The translations under genes were made by a program, and so were the position numbers. The notes under the pieces were generated by a model that worked only from the letters and a program-made list of their open reading frames with translations, searched no databases and had not been told where the DNA came from. Positions 11,251 to 21,719 of a DNA stretch of 64,000 nucleotides are shown here, piece by piece (position 1 is the stretch's first letter; each line of letters starts with the position of its first letter). This DNA comes from Girardinichthys multiradiatus (Eukaryota; Chordata; Actinopteri; Cyprinodontiformes; Goodeidae). Where the stretch lies: contig NC_061804.1 of assembly GCF_021462225.1 (NCBI RefSeq), positions 8,855,740 to 8,919,739 on the forward strand, given 5' to 3'.

Positions 11251-11303
11251 AATGATCTTCACCTCTTCTGAGGTTTACCAATTGGGTAGAAATTTAGACC
11301 CAG

Positions 11304-11426
11304 TAGCGCTGCGCTGGTGGTGTAGAGTTTAAGCGTGCAACCATATATAGAGGGTATAGTCCTACTGTCGAAGAATGAAAAATAAAGGCCTCTAGTGCTG
11401 AATAAAATATCTAAAAAAATGATAAT
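11304..11426 (+). repeat. tRNA-derived SINE with 13-bp target duplication
   Basis: Bounded by perfect repeats of AATTTAGACCCAG at 11,291-11,303 and 11,427-11,439. The body has the A-box-like TGGTGGTGTAGAGTTTAAGC and the tail AATAAAGGCCTCTAGTGCTG with A-rich end. It belongs to the same family as 21,525, 34,480, 54,610 and 59,919 but lacks the middle part with the B box, so it is internally deleted. Confidence 0.8.
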
Positions 11427-11439
11427 AATTTAGACCCAG

Positions 11440-12069
11440 CATTTGGTCAAAATAACACAACGTACAGCCAGATATCTTTTACTCAACAGCTGAGTTATAA
11501 AAATAACCCAGCATTTTTGAGGGTGTACTATTGGTTTTCTGACAACAAAATTATTTTGTTATTACCAGAAAACCGTAAAAAAAACATGTGTAACGGGTCA
11601 ACCATTCAGAGTTTCCATACTTTCAGAATATTTTGTTAAGTCCTGGCTGGTGGGGAAAGTATTGACTCTACCTACCTCACACATGTATAACCTTGGATTG
11701 TAAATAGATCACTGTGTCTTTGAAAAGCATTGTTGCCTAAATACAATATTGGTTTTGCTTTCTCCGTATCTCTGATCACATGATACTCCATGCGAGATGT
11801 TCCGCCAACCAGTCCACATATTCAAAATCTAAACAATAAGCTGGGTCAAGATTTTGTCGCACGAGACCTTGCAATGTTAAAATGCAACAATATTCCTTGT
11901 CAAAGTGAAATTTGTCTCATAAACCACTATCCAGTTGTCCTCAATATGTGACTTCATCTGCTGAAGTAAGTCTAAGATTTCATTTTTAGCCTTGACAATG
12001 TTTGGTCTATATTTGAGAGTTTTATTTTAAAGTAAGAAAGAAAGCAGTTCTTGAGTTTGTGCCATTTGT
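11440..12069. other. No gene recognised
   Basis: AT-rich. A palindromic-type motif around 11,498-11,530 (AAAATAACCCAGCATTTTTG) resembles common fish MITE cores but has no clear boundaries. Confidence 0.4.
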
Positions 12070-12630
12070 TGCGGCAGTCGCCTAATGATGATGTTGGGCT
12101 GGCTCACAACACTTGTTGTCATTAAAGACGCCTCTGCAACACTACTGTAAAGGTAATTTTGTTCTATTTTGTTAGTTGTATATGTTTAGTGAATTCCAGT
12201 GTTCATGTTTATTTAGCCACTCTTTGTGGTTGCTAGTACTTAGATATTGCCTTGGTTTTCTATTGATCCTTGTCAGGTTTATTGTGTTTCTCTAGTCAGC
12301 CTCCCTCGGTTTCCTCGGTTCACGGTCCCCCACAGCTGCTACAAATACCACTGTTCCAGGAATCACCTCCCCAGTTTTTATACTTCTGGTTTGTTCTCAT
12401 TCATTGTCAGATCCTCAACCACAGTTCAGCAGGACAGTTTAAATTTGGTCTGGCTGCATTTAAGTTTTTTTAGACAAAAGAAACAAAAAGACAAGATCAT
12501 AATCAAGTAATTATTGTTTGTGGTTAAGGTCTGCTTATAAGCTGCCTTTCTGCGCTGAAATAAAGGGCTGTTTCACAGTTTTTACTGAATCTGGACTATA
12601 TTTGATCTCCTCTTGTTCAAAATCTTAACA
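12070..12630 (+). repeat. Possible LTR-like unit
   Basis: Resembles the other LTR-like units only near its 3' end: AATAAA near 12,557, then 'actgaatctggactatatttgatctcctc' and a terminal CTTAACA. The left end is not defined and no target duplication was found. Weak call. Confidence 0.3.
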
Positions 12631-13743
12631 TATTTATGCTAATGAAACTGGAATGAAAACAGTTTAATGAAATCTGGTTTAGAGTTGTTAAAATCTTGAC
12701 TTTTCTTGTCCTTTGGGCAGGAAGTATCATTACTGTAGCTAGTTCTCTATCCTATGTCCTCTGTCACCAGGCTCTGTGGTTTAAAAAGTTTTAAATAATT
12801 AAAAGAAATCTTTACATTGTAGAGCTTTAAGTTGTATTTGTAAGTGCAGTAAAAAGCTGTTTTCACTGGCTGTAAAAGGGCATTTTTAAAAACCCTTTCA
12901 GATAAAAGATCTCTTCTACCTAGAAATAAAATACTTAGCCATATGTTATAAATAATTTGTTTAATGTGTTTTTTTTTTTGCTTGTAATGAAAAAAGTCTA
13001 CATGAATAATTCCCTATTGAATTTGTATTATTTTAGTTAAAGGTTGGACTGTTTCTCAAAGAGAATTATGATAAGACCTTATTTAGAAAATTGATTGAAT
13101 TCACTTATTGACATCTGTTGATGATATAAAGATATTAAAATCTTCCTAATGTGCTGCTATAACTCAGATATGGTCGACATAACCAGTGGCTCTCTGGTTA
13201 TTTCATCAAATATGAAATATTTCCATGTTCAAACACTTTCCTTCATAGAAACCCATTGGTTCTGAACAGATTTTAACTCTCTGAGGACATAAAGATGTTT
13301 CATCATTCACTTACTTTCATTCCTCATTAACATACTAGTGTGTGCAGTCATGGGTTCCAAAACCAAATTGTTTGCCCGGTTGGAATTTTTTCTCATGTTT
13401 CAGAAAATTACAGCTTAGGCCATTAACAGATTATTTTGTGAAGGCGGCTCAGGTCAGAACTCTCAACTCTCTTTCATCAAATAATAAATCAGCTCGTTGC
13501 TAAAAGGCGAAGCAAATCTTTTCCGGAACCTGTCACCTGTTTGACCGTTATACAGTACCAGAACCTGCACTGTGGAAGTTGAGCTTTCTCAGCCACCATC
13601 ACATTCAAGCAGTTTGCTCATCTAGGATTTAAATTTTTATCATAAAAACTCTGACACAAAAAATTGTCAGTTACTGTTACTGTGGTACAGATGAATGCTG
13701 TGTGAATGCTAATGAATGTGACGGGGTAGCGTATGGAGCTAAA
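12631..13743. other. No gene recognised
   Basis: AT-rich intronic or intergenic sequence with no recognisable exon or repeat. Confidence 0.4.
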
Positions 13744-14010
13744 TTGGGGCCATAAAGTTTGTTCAAGCAAACAAAAAATTTGAACCTGAAAAATAAACGT
13801 TTGTTCAGGAGAAAAACATTTGAACCTGAAAAATTATTTTGAACCTCCCCCCACAAAAATGTGAAAACTGGAAAAAAAAGTTTTGCAACTGAAAAAAAAA
13901 ACCAGATGTGAAACTGGAAAAAAAAAGTTCAAAACTACTTTTCAGATTCAAGTTTTTTTTTCGAACTTGCAGATTTTTTTTTCGTCTTCAAACTTTTGGC
14001 CCTGTTTTGG
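13744..14010. mobile_element. MITE-like palindromic repeat
   Basis: The left end TTGGGGCCATAAAGTTTGTT and the reverse complement of the right end (CCAAAACAGGGCCAAAAGTTTGAAGA) share GGGCCA-AAAGTTTG. Between them the left arm has repeated A runs with 'tgaacctgaaaaa' and 'aactggaaaaaaa', and the right arm has matching T runs ('cagattcaagttttttttt', 'gcagatttttttttcg'). The single strand could fold into a long imperfect hairpin. No coding capacity; superfamily not assigned. Confidence 0.45.
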
Positions 14011-14980
14011 CGTGGGGTGGCGGGGCCTCAGATCACGGGGGTGCGGAATCATGACTGACAGCTCAACACAGCGGCTGAGCAACATATTCACATCCTCACA
14101 GCAACTTTCTTAAGCACAGAACTTGCTGGAAGAATCCCAAAATGTTCTCAGCCTAGAAGGGATATTATGATGTGATGAAACTACAGTGTTTGACCTACAT
14201 TTACAAGATGCATTTCTTCCAAATCAGCTTCTGCAGTTTGATTGATAAAAGTGGTCTAATTGCACATCAGTCATACTTGAGAAAAAAGACTGGTAGTCAT
14301 TTTCACAGTGCTCATTATTTCTGTCCTCTGCTCAAACCAGCAACACAACTCGCTGGATTTTTGATTTGCTGTAGAATAAAAACACAATTTTTCTGCTGCT
14401 CTCAAGCCAATAATTAGGTTTTACTGTGTTTATCCATATACAGAGAGAGTCCTTGTTTTTCAGCTGAAACACAGCAGCCTGGGGCTGGGAGGTGACTCCT
14501 CGGTCAGCAGCACTCAGTGCCAGTTTGTCCTGAAGGGGAGTAATAGAGCCGCTGTGGTGCAACTCGTAACTCTGACAAGAGTCATCAATCAGAAATGCTC
14601 CTTTTCCTGTCGGCCGTGTCTCTGCCATCAGGTCTATTAACACAACCCATACAGAGACAGCAGATCATAAACGCCCTCTGACTCGACAACATGCTGCTTG
14701 TCACATCGTCTGTCACAGAAGCAACGCTTAGAGTCTGAACAAACCAAGAGTGATGTTTAAATGTTTTAGCAGCTTAACTCTCTGCTACAGGAACAGCTTC
14801 CCCAATAAAAGGTGAACAGATGTTGAATGTCTTGCCGTCATAAATTAGGAGTAAAGGATGGATCAGGTCTTGTTGACATTAATAGTTTGTGAGGAGCCTC
14901 TAGATGGAGACGTGGTTCTCTGAAAGGTTAAAATGCTGATTGGATAAAAGAATTGATCTGATTAATTGGAGGAGCAGTCA
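14011..14980. other. No gene recognised; unusually complex sequence at 14,440-14,650
   Basis: The minus-strand ORF 14,332-14,643 (103 codons) has ordinary amino-acid composition but no domain I recognise and no clear splice sites. The surrounding 14,440-14,650 is non-repetitive and richer in G/C than its flanks, so it could be a conserved non-coding element or an orphan exon. Not callable from sequence alone. Confidence 0.3.
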
Positions 14981-15360
14981 GTTTCCTTTTCTTTTCATGT
15001 CTTCTTCCTTTCTTTTCATTTCTGTTTCCCTTTTTCTTCCTTGTTTTCTTCTTTCCATTCCCATTTCTCTCCTTTTTCTTGTTATCTTTCATTCCTTCCT
15101 TCTATTGTCTTTTAAATATCTATTCCATCCTTAATCTTTCTCTCCCTTTTTTCTTTCTCATTTCTGGGTGTTTCTCTGACTTCTATCTTTCATTGTTCCT
15201 TTCTTCCAATCCTCCTTTTATTTTAACCACTTTCCTTCCTTCACTCGTCTGTTTCCATCCTTCTATCTCCTTTCTCATTTCCTTGTTCATGTTTTCCTTT
15301 TTATTAGGTTCCTTCCATATTCTTTTTCGATCCTTTCTCTTTTTTGCATCTCTTGCCTTG
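14981..15360 (+). repeat. Pyrimidine tract, (CTTTC)-like low complexity
   Basis: About 380 bp in which the plus strand is overwhelmingly C and T, built of irregular CTTTC/CCTTT units. The overlapping ORFs on both strands (phenylalanine/serine/leucine-rich on plus, lysine/glutamate/arginine-rich on minus) result only from this composition. Confidence 0.8.
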
Positions 15361-16708
15361 AGCCGTCTGTGTGACCCTCGGTCCTGTCTGCCTCTCAGTG
15401 ATTCTTGCATGTTTTTGCTACGAAGCAAAGCTTTGTCTGAGATTTGGTCAGGTTAATGTGCCTTGAGATTTGCCCACATGAACACTCACTCAGTGTGTTT
15501 GTGGGTTAATGGATCCTGATGGAAGAAATGGAGTGAACCATTTCAAATCAAATGAACCTTTACTTTATAGCTTAATAAACAGCAACAGACGATAGTTAGT
15601 TGCAAAGGATTTACTCTGAGGGCTTGTAAAAAATGCGACATCTCTTTTATGATGTTATTACAAAACACAATAAATTAAATCCTGAAATGGGGTCAAACTC
15701 TGCTGTTTCATTCACAGCTGACTTTGACCTTTTCACTGACCTTTCAGCAGATGTTTCCTTGCTGGAGTCCATGGCCTGAAACACCTGTTAGAAGATAAAA
15801 ATTGTCTGCTTTAAAACTGTGCTTCAAGCAGCGTCTCAGATAGGGCGGGTCTTCCCCCAGAACACAAATCATTTCACACAGCAGGAAAAAAAGCAATATT
15901 TTGTTGAAGAAATGTTCATGTTGTAAACATTTTAACTTGACTTGCTGGGAAACAGCCAGCTCTCATTATTCCCACATAGTTGCAGGCTTTGTTCTGTCTT
16001 CAGTCTGAATTATTCTGACGACTATTTGTCTCTGACATGTAAATGAAGGAATCAGCACACCGGGAAACACACATTTCAAGTCAGTTTACTTCAGAATGAT
16101 TCAAAACCTTGAAACAAAAGACTTGGTCGGAGGTAATTATTACATTTATTGTTCCCTTCTTTAGTGGCATATGTTATGATTCATTCTTTTCACTTAAATT
16201 TGTTAATTATTGCTTTCAACACTACTAAGTAGCTACTTGAATTGAATTAGACCCAACTTCCACCTTTTCCTGAGTGTCACTTAAATTAGGCTGCACAGCA
16301 AGCAGGAAATACAGCTTCACGTTAATATACTCCTGTGGAGTTCACAGCCCTGTTGCATCTTGAGCTGAACTCCATAGCTGTGGGCCTCATGGCGCATGCA
16401 AAACATGGTTATAAGCAAAATATTCATAACCTGTCTTATAGTATCATCCTGAATACAGAGACAAACACAGGCTGTGAATTAGGCAGCAGTGTTTAAAGCA
16501 GAGGACAGGAATAGATGCTCTCTGAAATCCTTAAGTTTGTTTTAACTTTATTTTATCTAAAAGTGGCTTGTACATTAATGGGACAGCTAGTTTCCATCCA
16601 TTGTACCTTAGTAGGTAACATCTACAAAAATACAGACATAGAAGAGGCAAATTATTCAGTAAACTAAAGCACACGGGAAAAAGTGACCGGTGCAAAGGGC
16701 AGTTATTA
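15361..16708. other. No gene recognised
   Basis: AT-rich sequence without a recognisable exon or named repeat. Confidence 0.4.
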
Positions 16709-17978
16709 CAGGGGTTGGACAATGAAACTGAAACACCTGGTTTTAGACCACAATAATTTATTAGTATGGTGTAGGGCCTCCTTTTGCGGCCAATACAGCG
16801 TCAATTCATCTTGGGAATGACACATACAAGTCCTGCACAGTGGTCAGAGGGATTTTAAGCCATTCTTCTTGTAGGATAGTGGCCAGGTCACTACGTGATA
16901 CTGGTGGAGGAAAACGTTTCCTGACTCGCTCCTCCAAAACACCCCAAAGTGGCTCAATAATATTTAGATCTGGTGACTGTGCAGGCCATGGGAGATGTTC
17001 AACTTCACTTTCATGTTCATCAAACCAATCTTTCACCAGTCTTGCTGTGTGTATTGGTGCATTGTCATCCTGATACATGGCACCGCCTTCAGGATACAAT
17101 GTTTGAACCATTGGATGCACATGGTCCTCAAGAATGGTTCGGTAGTCCTTGGCAGTGACGCGCCCATCTAGCACAAGCATTGGGCCAAGGGAATGCCATG
17201 ATATGGCAGCCCAAACCATCACTGATCCACCCCCATGCTTCACTCTGGGCATGCAACAGTCTGGGTGGTACGCTTCTTTGGGGCTTCTCCACACCGTAAC
17301 TCTCCCGGATGTGGGGAAAACAGTAAAGGTGGACTCATCAGAGAACAATACATGTTTCACATTGTCCACAGCCCAAGATTTGTGCTCCTTGCACCATTGA
17401 AACCGACGTTTGGCATTGGCATGAGTGACCAAAGGTTTGGCCATAGCAGCCCGGCCGTGTATATTGACCCTGTGGAGCTCCTGACGGACAGTTCTGGTGG
17501 AAACAGGAGAGTTGAGGTGCACATTTAATTCTGCCGTGATTTGGGCAGCCGTGGTTTTATGTTTTTTGGATACAATCTGGGTTAGCACCCGAACATCCCT
17601 TTCAGACAGCTTCCTCTTGTGTCCACAGTTAATCCTGTTGGATGTGGTTCGTCCTTCTTGGTGGTATGCTGACATTACCCTGGATACCGTGGCTCTTGAT
17701 ACATCACAAAGACTTGCTGTCTTGGTCACAGATGCACCAGCAAGACGTGCACCAAGAATTTGTCCTCTTTTGAACTCTTGTATGTCAACCATAATGCTGT
17801 GTGCATTTCAATATTTTGAGCAAAACTGTGCTCTTACCCTGCTAATTGAACCTTCACACTCTGCTCTTACTGGTGCAATGTGCAATCAATGAAGACTGGC
17901 TACCAGGCTGGTCCAATTTATCTATGAAACCTCCCACAGTAAAATGACAGGTGTTTCAGTTTCATTGTCCAACCCCTG
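16709..17978 (-). mobile_element. Tc1/mariner-superfamily element, DD36E type, nearly complete
   Basis: 1,270 bp flanked by TA at 16,707-16,708 and 17,979-17,980. Both ends carry the same inverted repeat starting CAGGGGTTGGACAATGAAAC and continuing for about 31 bp to ACACCTG. One transposase ORF fills the minus strand. The size, single gene, short terminal repeats and TA duplication are all as expected for the superfamily. Two relatives lie at 18,541-19,010 and 46,182-47,403. Confidence 0.95.
16806..17792 (-). CDS. Tc1-superfamily transposase, last ~15 residues lost
   Basis: 328 codons from an ATG at 17,792. A paired-like helix-turn-helix region covers about residues 1-110 (e.g. TKTASLCDVSRATVSRVMSA, with a GRKRK-type AT-hook-like motif changed to GHKRKL at 57-61). 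The catalytic domain follows: Asp152 in FSDESTF, Asp243 in YQDDNAPIH and Glu280 in SPDLNIIEPLW. There are 36 residues between Asp243 and Glu280, rather than the 34 of classical Tc1 and Sleeping Beauty. This spacing matches the described DD36E ('Incomer') group. A TGA at 16,806-16,808 stands where an arginine codon (CGA) is expected; the frame then runs on as IDAVLAAKGGPTPY to a TAA at 16,761, giving 343 residues in the ancestor. The enzyme cuts and pastes the element; activity of this truncated form is uncertain. Confidence 0.9.
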   Translation of the reverse strand: MVDIQEFKRGQILGARLAGASVTKTASLCDVSRATVSRVMSAYHQEGRTTSNRINCGHKRKLSERDVRVLTQIVSKKHKTTAAQITAELNVHLNSPVSTRTVRQELHRVNIHGRAAMAKPLVTHANAKRRFQWCKEHKSWAVDNVKHVLFSDESTFTVFPTSGRVTVWRSPKEAYHPDCCMPRVKHGGGSVMVWAAISWHSLGPMLVLDGRVTAKDYRTILEDHVHPMVQTLYPEGGAMYQDDNAPIHTARLVKDWFDEHESEVEHLPWPAQSPDLNIIEPLWGVLEERVRKRFPPPVSRSDLATILQEEWLKIPLTTVQDLYVSFPR

Positions 17979-18358
17979 TATGTTCAAGGTGCAGATTGAA
18001 CATGTGTGACTAATGCAAGATCATTATAATTAGTTGGAAATAAAAATAAAGAATCCAATGAGTCGTACTACTCCTGCCACCTGGAGCTGATCCAACCATT
18101 GGACACCTCTCTGAAAACAGGAACAAACAAGGCGCGCCCCACACATTTAACACAGTTTCCCACATACAGTTAAAAACAGCCTAAAACACAACACTGGAGC
18201 CAGTGCATGTATAAATGCATGTATGTAAAAATGAAAAGCATAACAACAGAGTATATAATAAAGTGAAGTGCATGACTGACTGGTACAGCACATGTAAATA
18301 TGTGCACATTAGCTACAGGAGATCAGTCTAGCAGTGATTGCAATTCTGGTTTGTTTTA

Positions 18359-18540
18359 GGCCAGGGGTGTCCAAGGTGCGACAAGGGGGCCATATGGGGC
18401 CCTTGGAATGATTTTGTGTGTCTTTCAACCACTGTTCAAGCTGATGCAGATGCACATTTATATGAAATTGCATGGTGCAATATTCAATGATGGGAGGCTT
18501 TTCAAAGAGATGCAGACAAATTAAAATCTTCTTAATTTCG
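18359..18540. repeat. Possible hAT (Charlie-like) terminal fragment
   Basis: Begins near GGCCAGGGGTGTCCAAGGTG followed by 'gggggccatatggggcccttgg', which resembles the CAGGGGTGTCCAAA...GGGGGCC ends of Charlie-type hAT elements. Only one end is seen, and it joins the truncated Tc1 copy at about 18,541. Confidence 0.3.
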
Positions 18541-19010
18541 AAAACGTGAACAATACATGTTTCACATTGTCCACTTTTGGATTCACATTGTCCATTTTTG
18601 GATACAATCCGGGTTAGCACCCGAACATCCCTTTCAGACAGCTTCCTCTTGCGTCCACAGTTAATCCTGTTGGATGTGGTTCGTCCTTCTTGGTGGTATG
18701 CTGACATTACCCTGGATACCGTGGCTCTTGATACATCACAAAGACTTGCTGTCTTGTTCAAAGATGCGCCAGCAAGACGTGCACCAACAATTTGTTCTCT
18801 TTCGAACTCTAGTATGTCACCCGTAATGTTGTGTGCATTTCAATATTTTGAGCAAAACTGTGCTCTTACCCTGCTAATTGAACCTTCACACTCTGCTCTT
18901 ACTGGTGCAATGTTCAATCAATGAAGACTGGCTACCAGGCTGGTCCAATTTAACCATGAAACCTCCCACACTAAAATGACAGGTGTTTCAGTTTCATTGT
19001 CCAACCCCTG
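18541..19010 (-). mobile_element. Truncated and rearranged copy of the DD36E element
   Basis: The right end is intact: inverted repeat CAGGGGTTGGACAATGAAAC read on the minus strand from 19,010, next to TA at 19,011-19,012. The 5' part of the transposase gene is present (minus-strand ORF residues VSRATVSRVMSAYHQEG and a GRKRKL motif). After VLTRIVSK the copy jumps about 200 bp relative to the full element, and a 12-base unit TCACATTGTCCA is present twice at the junction. All catalytic residues are missing. The left terminal repeat is absent. Confidence 0.85.
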
Positions 19011-19011
19011 T

Positions 19012-19085
19012 ATATCATTATTGTGATATAAAATAGTCTATATCGTGATATATGGTTTTTTCCATATCGCCTAGCACTAAGTCAG
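19012..19085. repeat. MITE fragment ('tatcgtgatatat...cgcctagc')
   Basis: Contains ATATCGTGATATATGG and 'ccatatcgcctagcactaa', matching the end of the fish MITE type whose outer bases read 'tagggctg-gcgatat'. Only one arm is seen. Confidence 0.4.
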
Positions 19086-20671
19086 ACGATAAGAAATACC
19101 TACATTTTTATTTATTCTCAACCCTTACACACCCCCAGCAGAGTAAACTGTCTGCATAGCACTGTGATATCATTGGTCATTGATGTGTCAGTTCTGAATG
19201 TGTGCCACTTACATGTGGTGTGGAACCTTTCAACATGTTGAAAACATCAATGGTGGTTGTTTTATATTGGGATCAACTTTTGTATCCTACAGGGTTAAAT
19301 GTACAAGAAGGTAATGTAGGAGTGTTATTTTTGTGGCATCATGTCTGGAAACGCCATTGAAACAAAAGGCTGATACTCAATAGTGTAATGACAGTATAAA
19401 GGGGCACCAGCATATTGGTTTCTAAACATATGAATCATTCTAGCATTTACAGAAAGTACTGTAAAAGTTTTAAGATCTGTTTTATGCAGGGGAGTGCACA
19501 GTAGAAAAGCAAATGGATGGATGGATGGATGTTTTGGAAAGTAGGAGTCTGCTTGGTTCTGTTCCTCTTGGAGCAGTTTTAGCTTCAGCCTTAGACCAAC
19601 AGAAGATGGAATGAGAGTCAGATATTAATGGCTTATAACTATTTTAACAGACCCTAATTTCAGAATCCTGAACTTTAATCCTTTAAGGTGTAAAATAGTA
19701 CCTAAACTGGCTGATATTCTGCATAAATGTCTCGTTTTGTACTTCAGCAGCACTGACAAGAAAACAGTATTTGCACACATAGTGAGCAGAAGACTTTATT
19801 AAAAGGCTTTATTCTGTCACCATAAGTAAATCATTGTGTGTTTGTGGTTCTGTTTGTGTTGGTAGTGAGCTCAGCTGTTTCCAGGAGCAACATTGATTCA
19901 CTGGGTTTTAGTGGACTCAGGAGCACTTTAATCACAAATGAAGACTTAAATCCAAACTTTTGGAAGTGAATGACAATATTCTTCAGATAAGGTTTCAGTT
20001 ATGATGTAAAACTCCTCTGTCTACTTCATGTAAAGCAAAGTTTAAGCCCTGATTCATCCCACATCACATGGCTCTCATTTTTTAAGGAGGTAAAACATGT
20101 GGGAGGTGTTGGTATCTGCAAGTACCATCACAAATTTATACAAACTAAAGTTGTTTACAGCTCATATATATTTATAACAAATAGAGGGTTTTTGCCCAAT
20201 GTCACAGTGACCGTTATTAACATCTTTTTATGATCATTGTTAAAATGTTTGCAATTCTTTATCGCTATAAATCCTGGAAGTAAGAAACACGCAACACAAA
20301 CAAGCGGCAGTTGAAAAAGGTCAAGATCATGCAAAACAAGCATCTAATGACAAAAGATTAGTTTGACTTTCTGTGCTACTGTTGATTAGTTCAGATTGAG
20401 TCAAATAAAGCTGTTCGAGCTGTTTTTAAACAAACAGACATACCCAAGTATAAATAACAAAAAATTTATCACAAACATTATTATTTTCATGGGAAATACA
20501 CTCAAATCCACATAGTTTTATGTTAAGCGTCTCAGTTATTTCAGTCAGTGTTTGCAGATTATAACCCTGACTTAGAAAAAATTGTTGAAATTTAAATTTA
20601 GTTAAAGTAAATAAAATCTAAACTTATAAAAAACTATGAATTTTTCCTTTTACAGGAAACAGGATTTGTTT
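19086..20671. other. No gene recognised
   Basis: AT-rich sequence with a short ATGG microsatellite near 19,510 (probably the tail of a SINE). No exon recognised. Confidence 0.4.
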
Positions 20672-20888
20672 CACAGTATGTCACAAAAGTAAGTACAACC
20701 CTCACATTTTTGTAAACCCTTTATTAAATCTTATCACGGGACAACACTGAAGATACGACATCTTGATACTGTGTAAAGTAGTCAGTATATAGCTTGTATA
20801 AGTGTGTAAATCTGCTGTGCCCTCAAAATAACTCAGCACATAGCCATTAATGTCTAAACCCCTAGCAACTAAAGTGAGTACACCCTAA
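20672..20888. repeat. Isolated Tc1-family terminal repeat
   Basis: About 215 bp beginning CAGTATGTCACAAAAGTAAG and ending 'aactaaagtgagtacaccct'. This is the long inverted terminal repeat of a known fish Tc1 family, in which CACAAAAGTGAGTACA-type repeats occur at the outer and inner edges. The transposase and the opposite end are absent. It abuts the next Tc1 remnant. Confidence 0.6.
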
Positions 20889-21185
20889 GGTAGAAATATA
20901 TTTTCCTTCAGTAATGAGCTACATACTTAAACTGAAGCTGTTTTGGGCGGTCATTTTTATATTTGGAAATTAAGATTTCTGCTTAATCTTTTTTGCAAAA
21001 TAGTTTAAATTCAGTATAATTTGGATGGAGAGCGTCTAATAATGAATCATCATGTCCTGTCACAGATTTTTCTCAGTTTGCAGTTTTACTAGTCCATTGT
21101 AACACACCAACATGCCTTGATCTAATCCATCCCATTGTATCTCAGGCTGAATGTTCAGGTTTGTTGTCCTGCTGGAAGGTAAAAC

Positions 21186-21524
21186 TCAAGTCTTCTGCAG
21201 ACTCGAGCATGTTTTCTTCTTGAATTTTATTGCATTTATCTTCCTCCATCTTCCCATCAGAACTGACCATCCACCCTTTCCCTGCTGAAGAAAAGCATCC
21301 CACAGCATGATGCTGCCAACACCATGCTTAACAGTGGGGATGGTGGTTTCAGGATGATTTACACTATTAGTTTTTTGCCACACAGTTTTCCATGTAAGGA
21401 AAATAGTTTATGTTTGCTCTTATGTGACCAGAGCATCTTCTTCCACATGTTTGCTGTGTCCCCTGCATGGTTTGTCATGAACCTTAAACGGGACTTCTTA
21501 TGGGTTTATTTTAAAAATGGCTTT
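21186..21524 (-). pseudogene. Tc1 transposase catalytic-region fragment
   Basis: The minus-strand ORF 21,186-21,383 reads ...NHPETTIPTVKHGVGSIMLW. It corresponds to the Tc1 stretch between the first and second catalytic aspartates, followed by a residual GRWRKINAIKF. Upstream on the same strand 'atgtggaagaagatgctctggtcacat' corresponds to the region before the first aspartate. No complete DDE triad remains. Confidence 0.7.
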
Positions 21525-21719
21525 GTGGCGCAGTGCTGATGGTGTAGGGGTTAAGCGAGCGACCATGTACGGAGGCTACAGTCCTCGAGGCGGCTGTCCC
21601 GGGTTCGAGTCCCGGACCGGGTGACATTTACCGAATGTCTCCCCCTCTCTCTACCCCCTTTCCTGTCTACCTATTGTCAAAAATAAAGGCCACTAGTGCT
21701 GAAAAAAATACCTTAAATA
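21525..21719 (+). repeat. tRNA-derived SINE, full length, inside a Tc1 remnant
   Basis: The best-preserved copy of the family. It has an A-box-like TGATGGTGTAGGGGTTAAGC and an excellent B box GGGTTCGAGTCCCGG. A pyrimidine-rich middle (CTCCCCCTCTCTCTACC) leads to the tail AATAAAGGCCACTAGTGCTG with an A-rich end. It is flanked by a diverged duplication (AAAAATGGCTTT at 21,513 and AAAAATTGCCTT at 21,720), showing that it landed in the older Tc1 copy. Confidence 0.85.

Noticed and set aside
15079..15456. 125-codon ORF rich in Phe, Ser and Leu that looks like a membrane protein
   Set aside because: It is a translation of the pyrimidine tract; the hydrophobic pattern is compositional.
17149..17892. 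Plus-strand ORFs of 83-131 codons
   Set aside because: They are antisense shadows of the DD36E transposase gene at 16,806-17,792; the same shadows recur at 18,577 and 46,268.
21525..21719. Functional tRNA gene (good A and B boxes)
   Set aside because: The surrounding body, AATAAAGGCCACTAGTGC tail, A-rich end and flanking duplication identify a SINE; the region does not fold into a normal tRNA by inspection.
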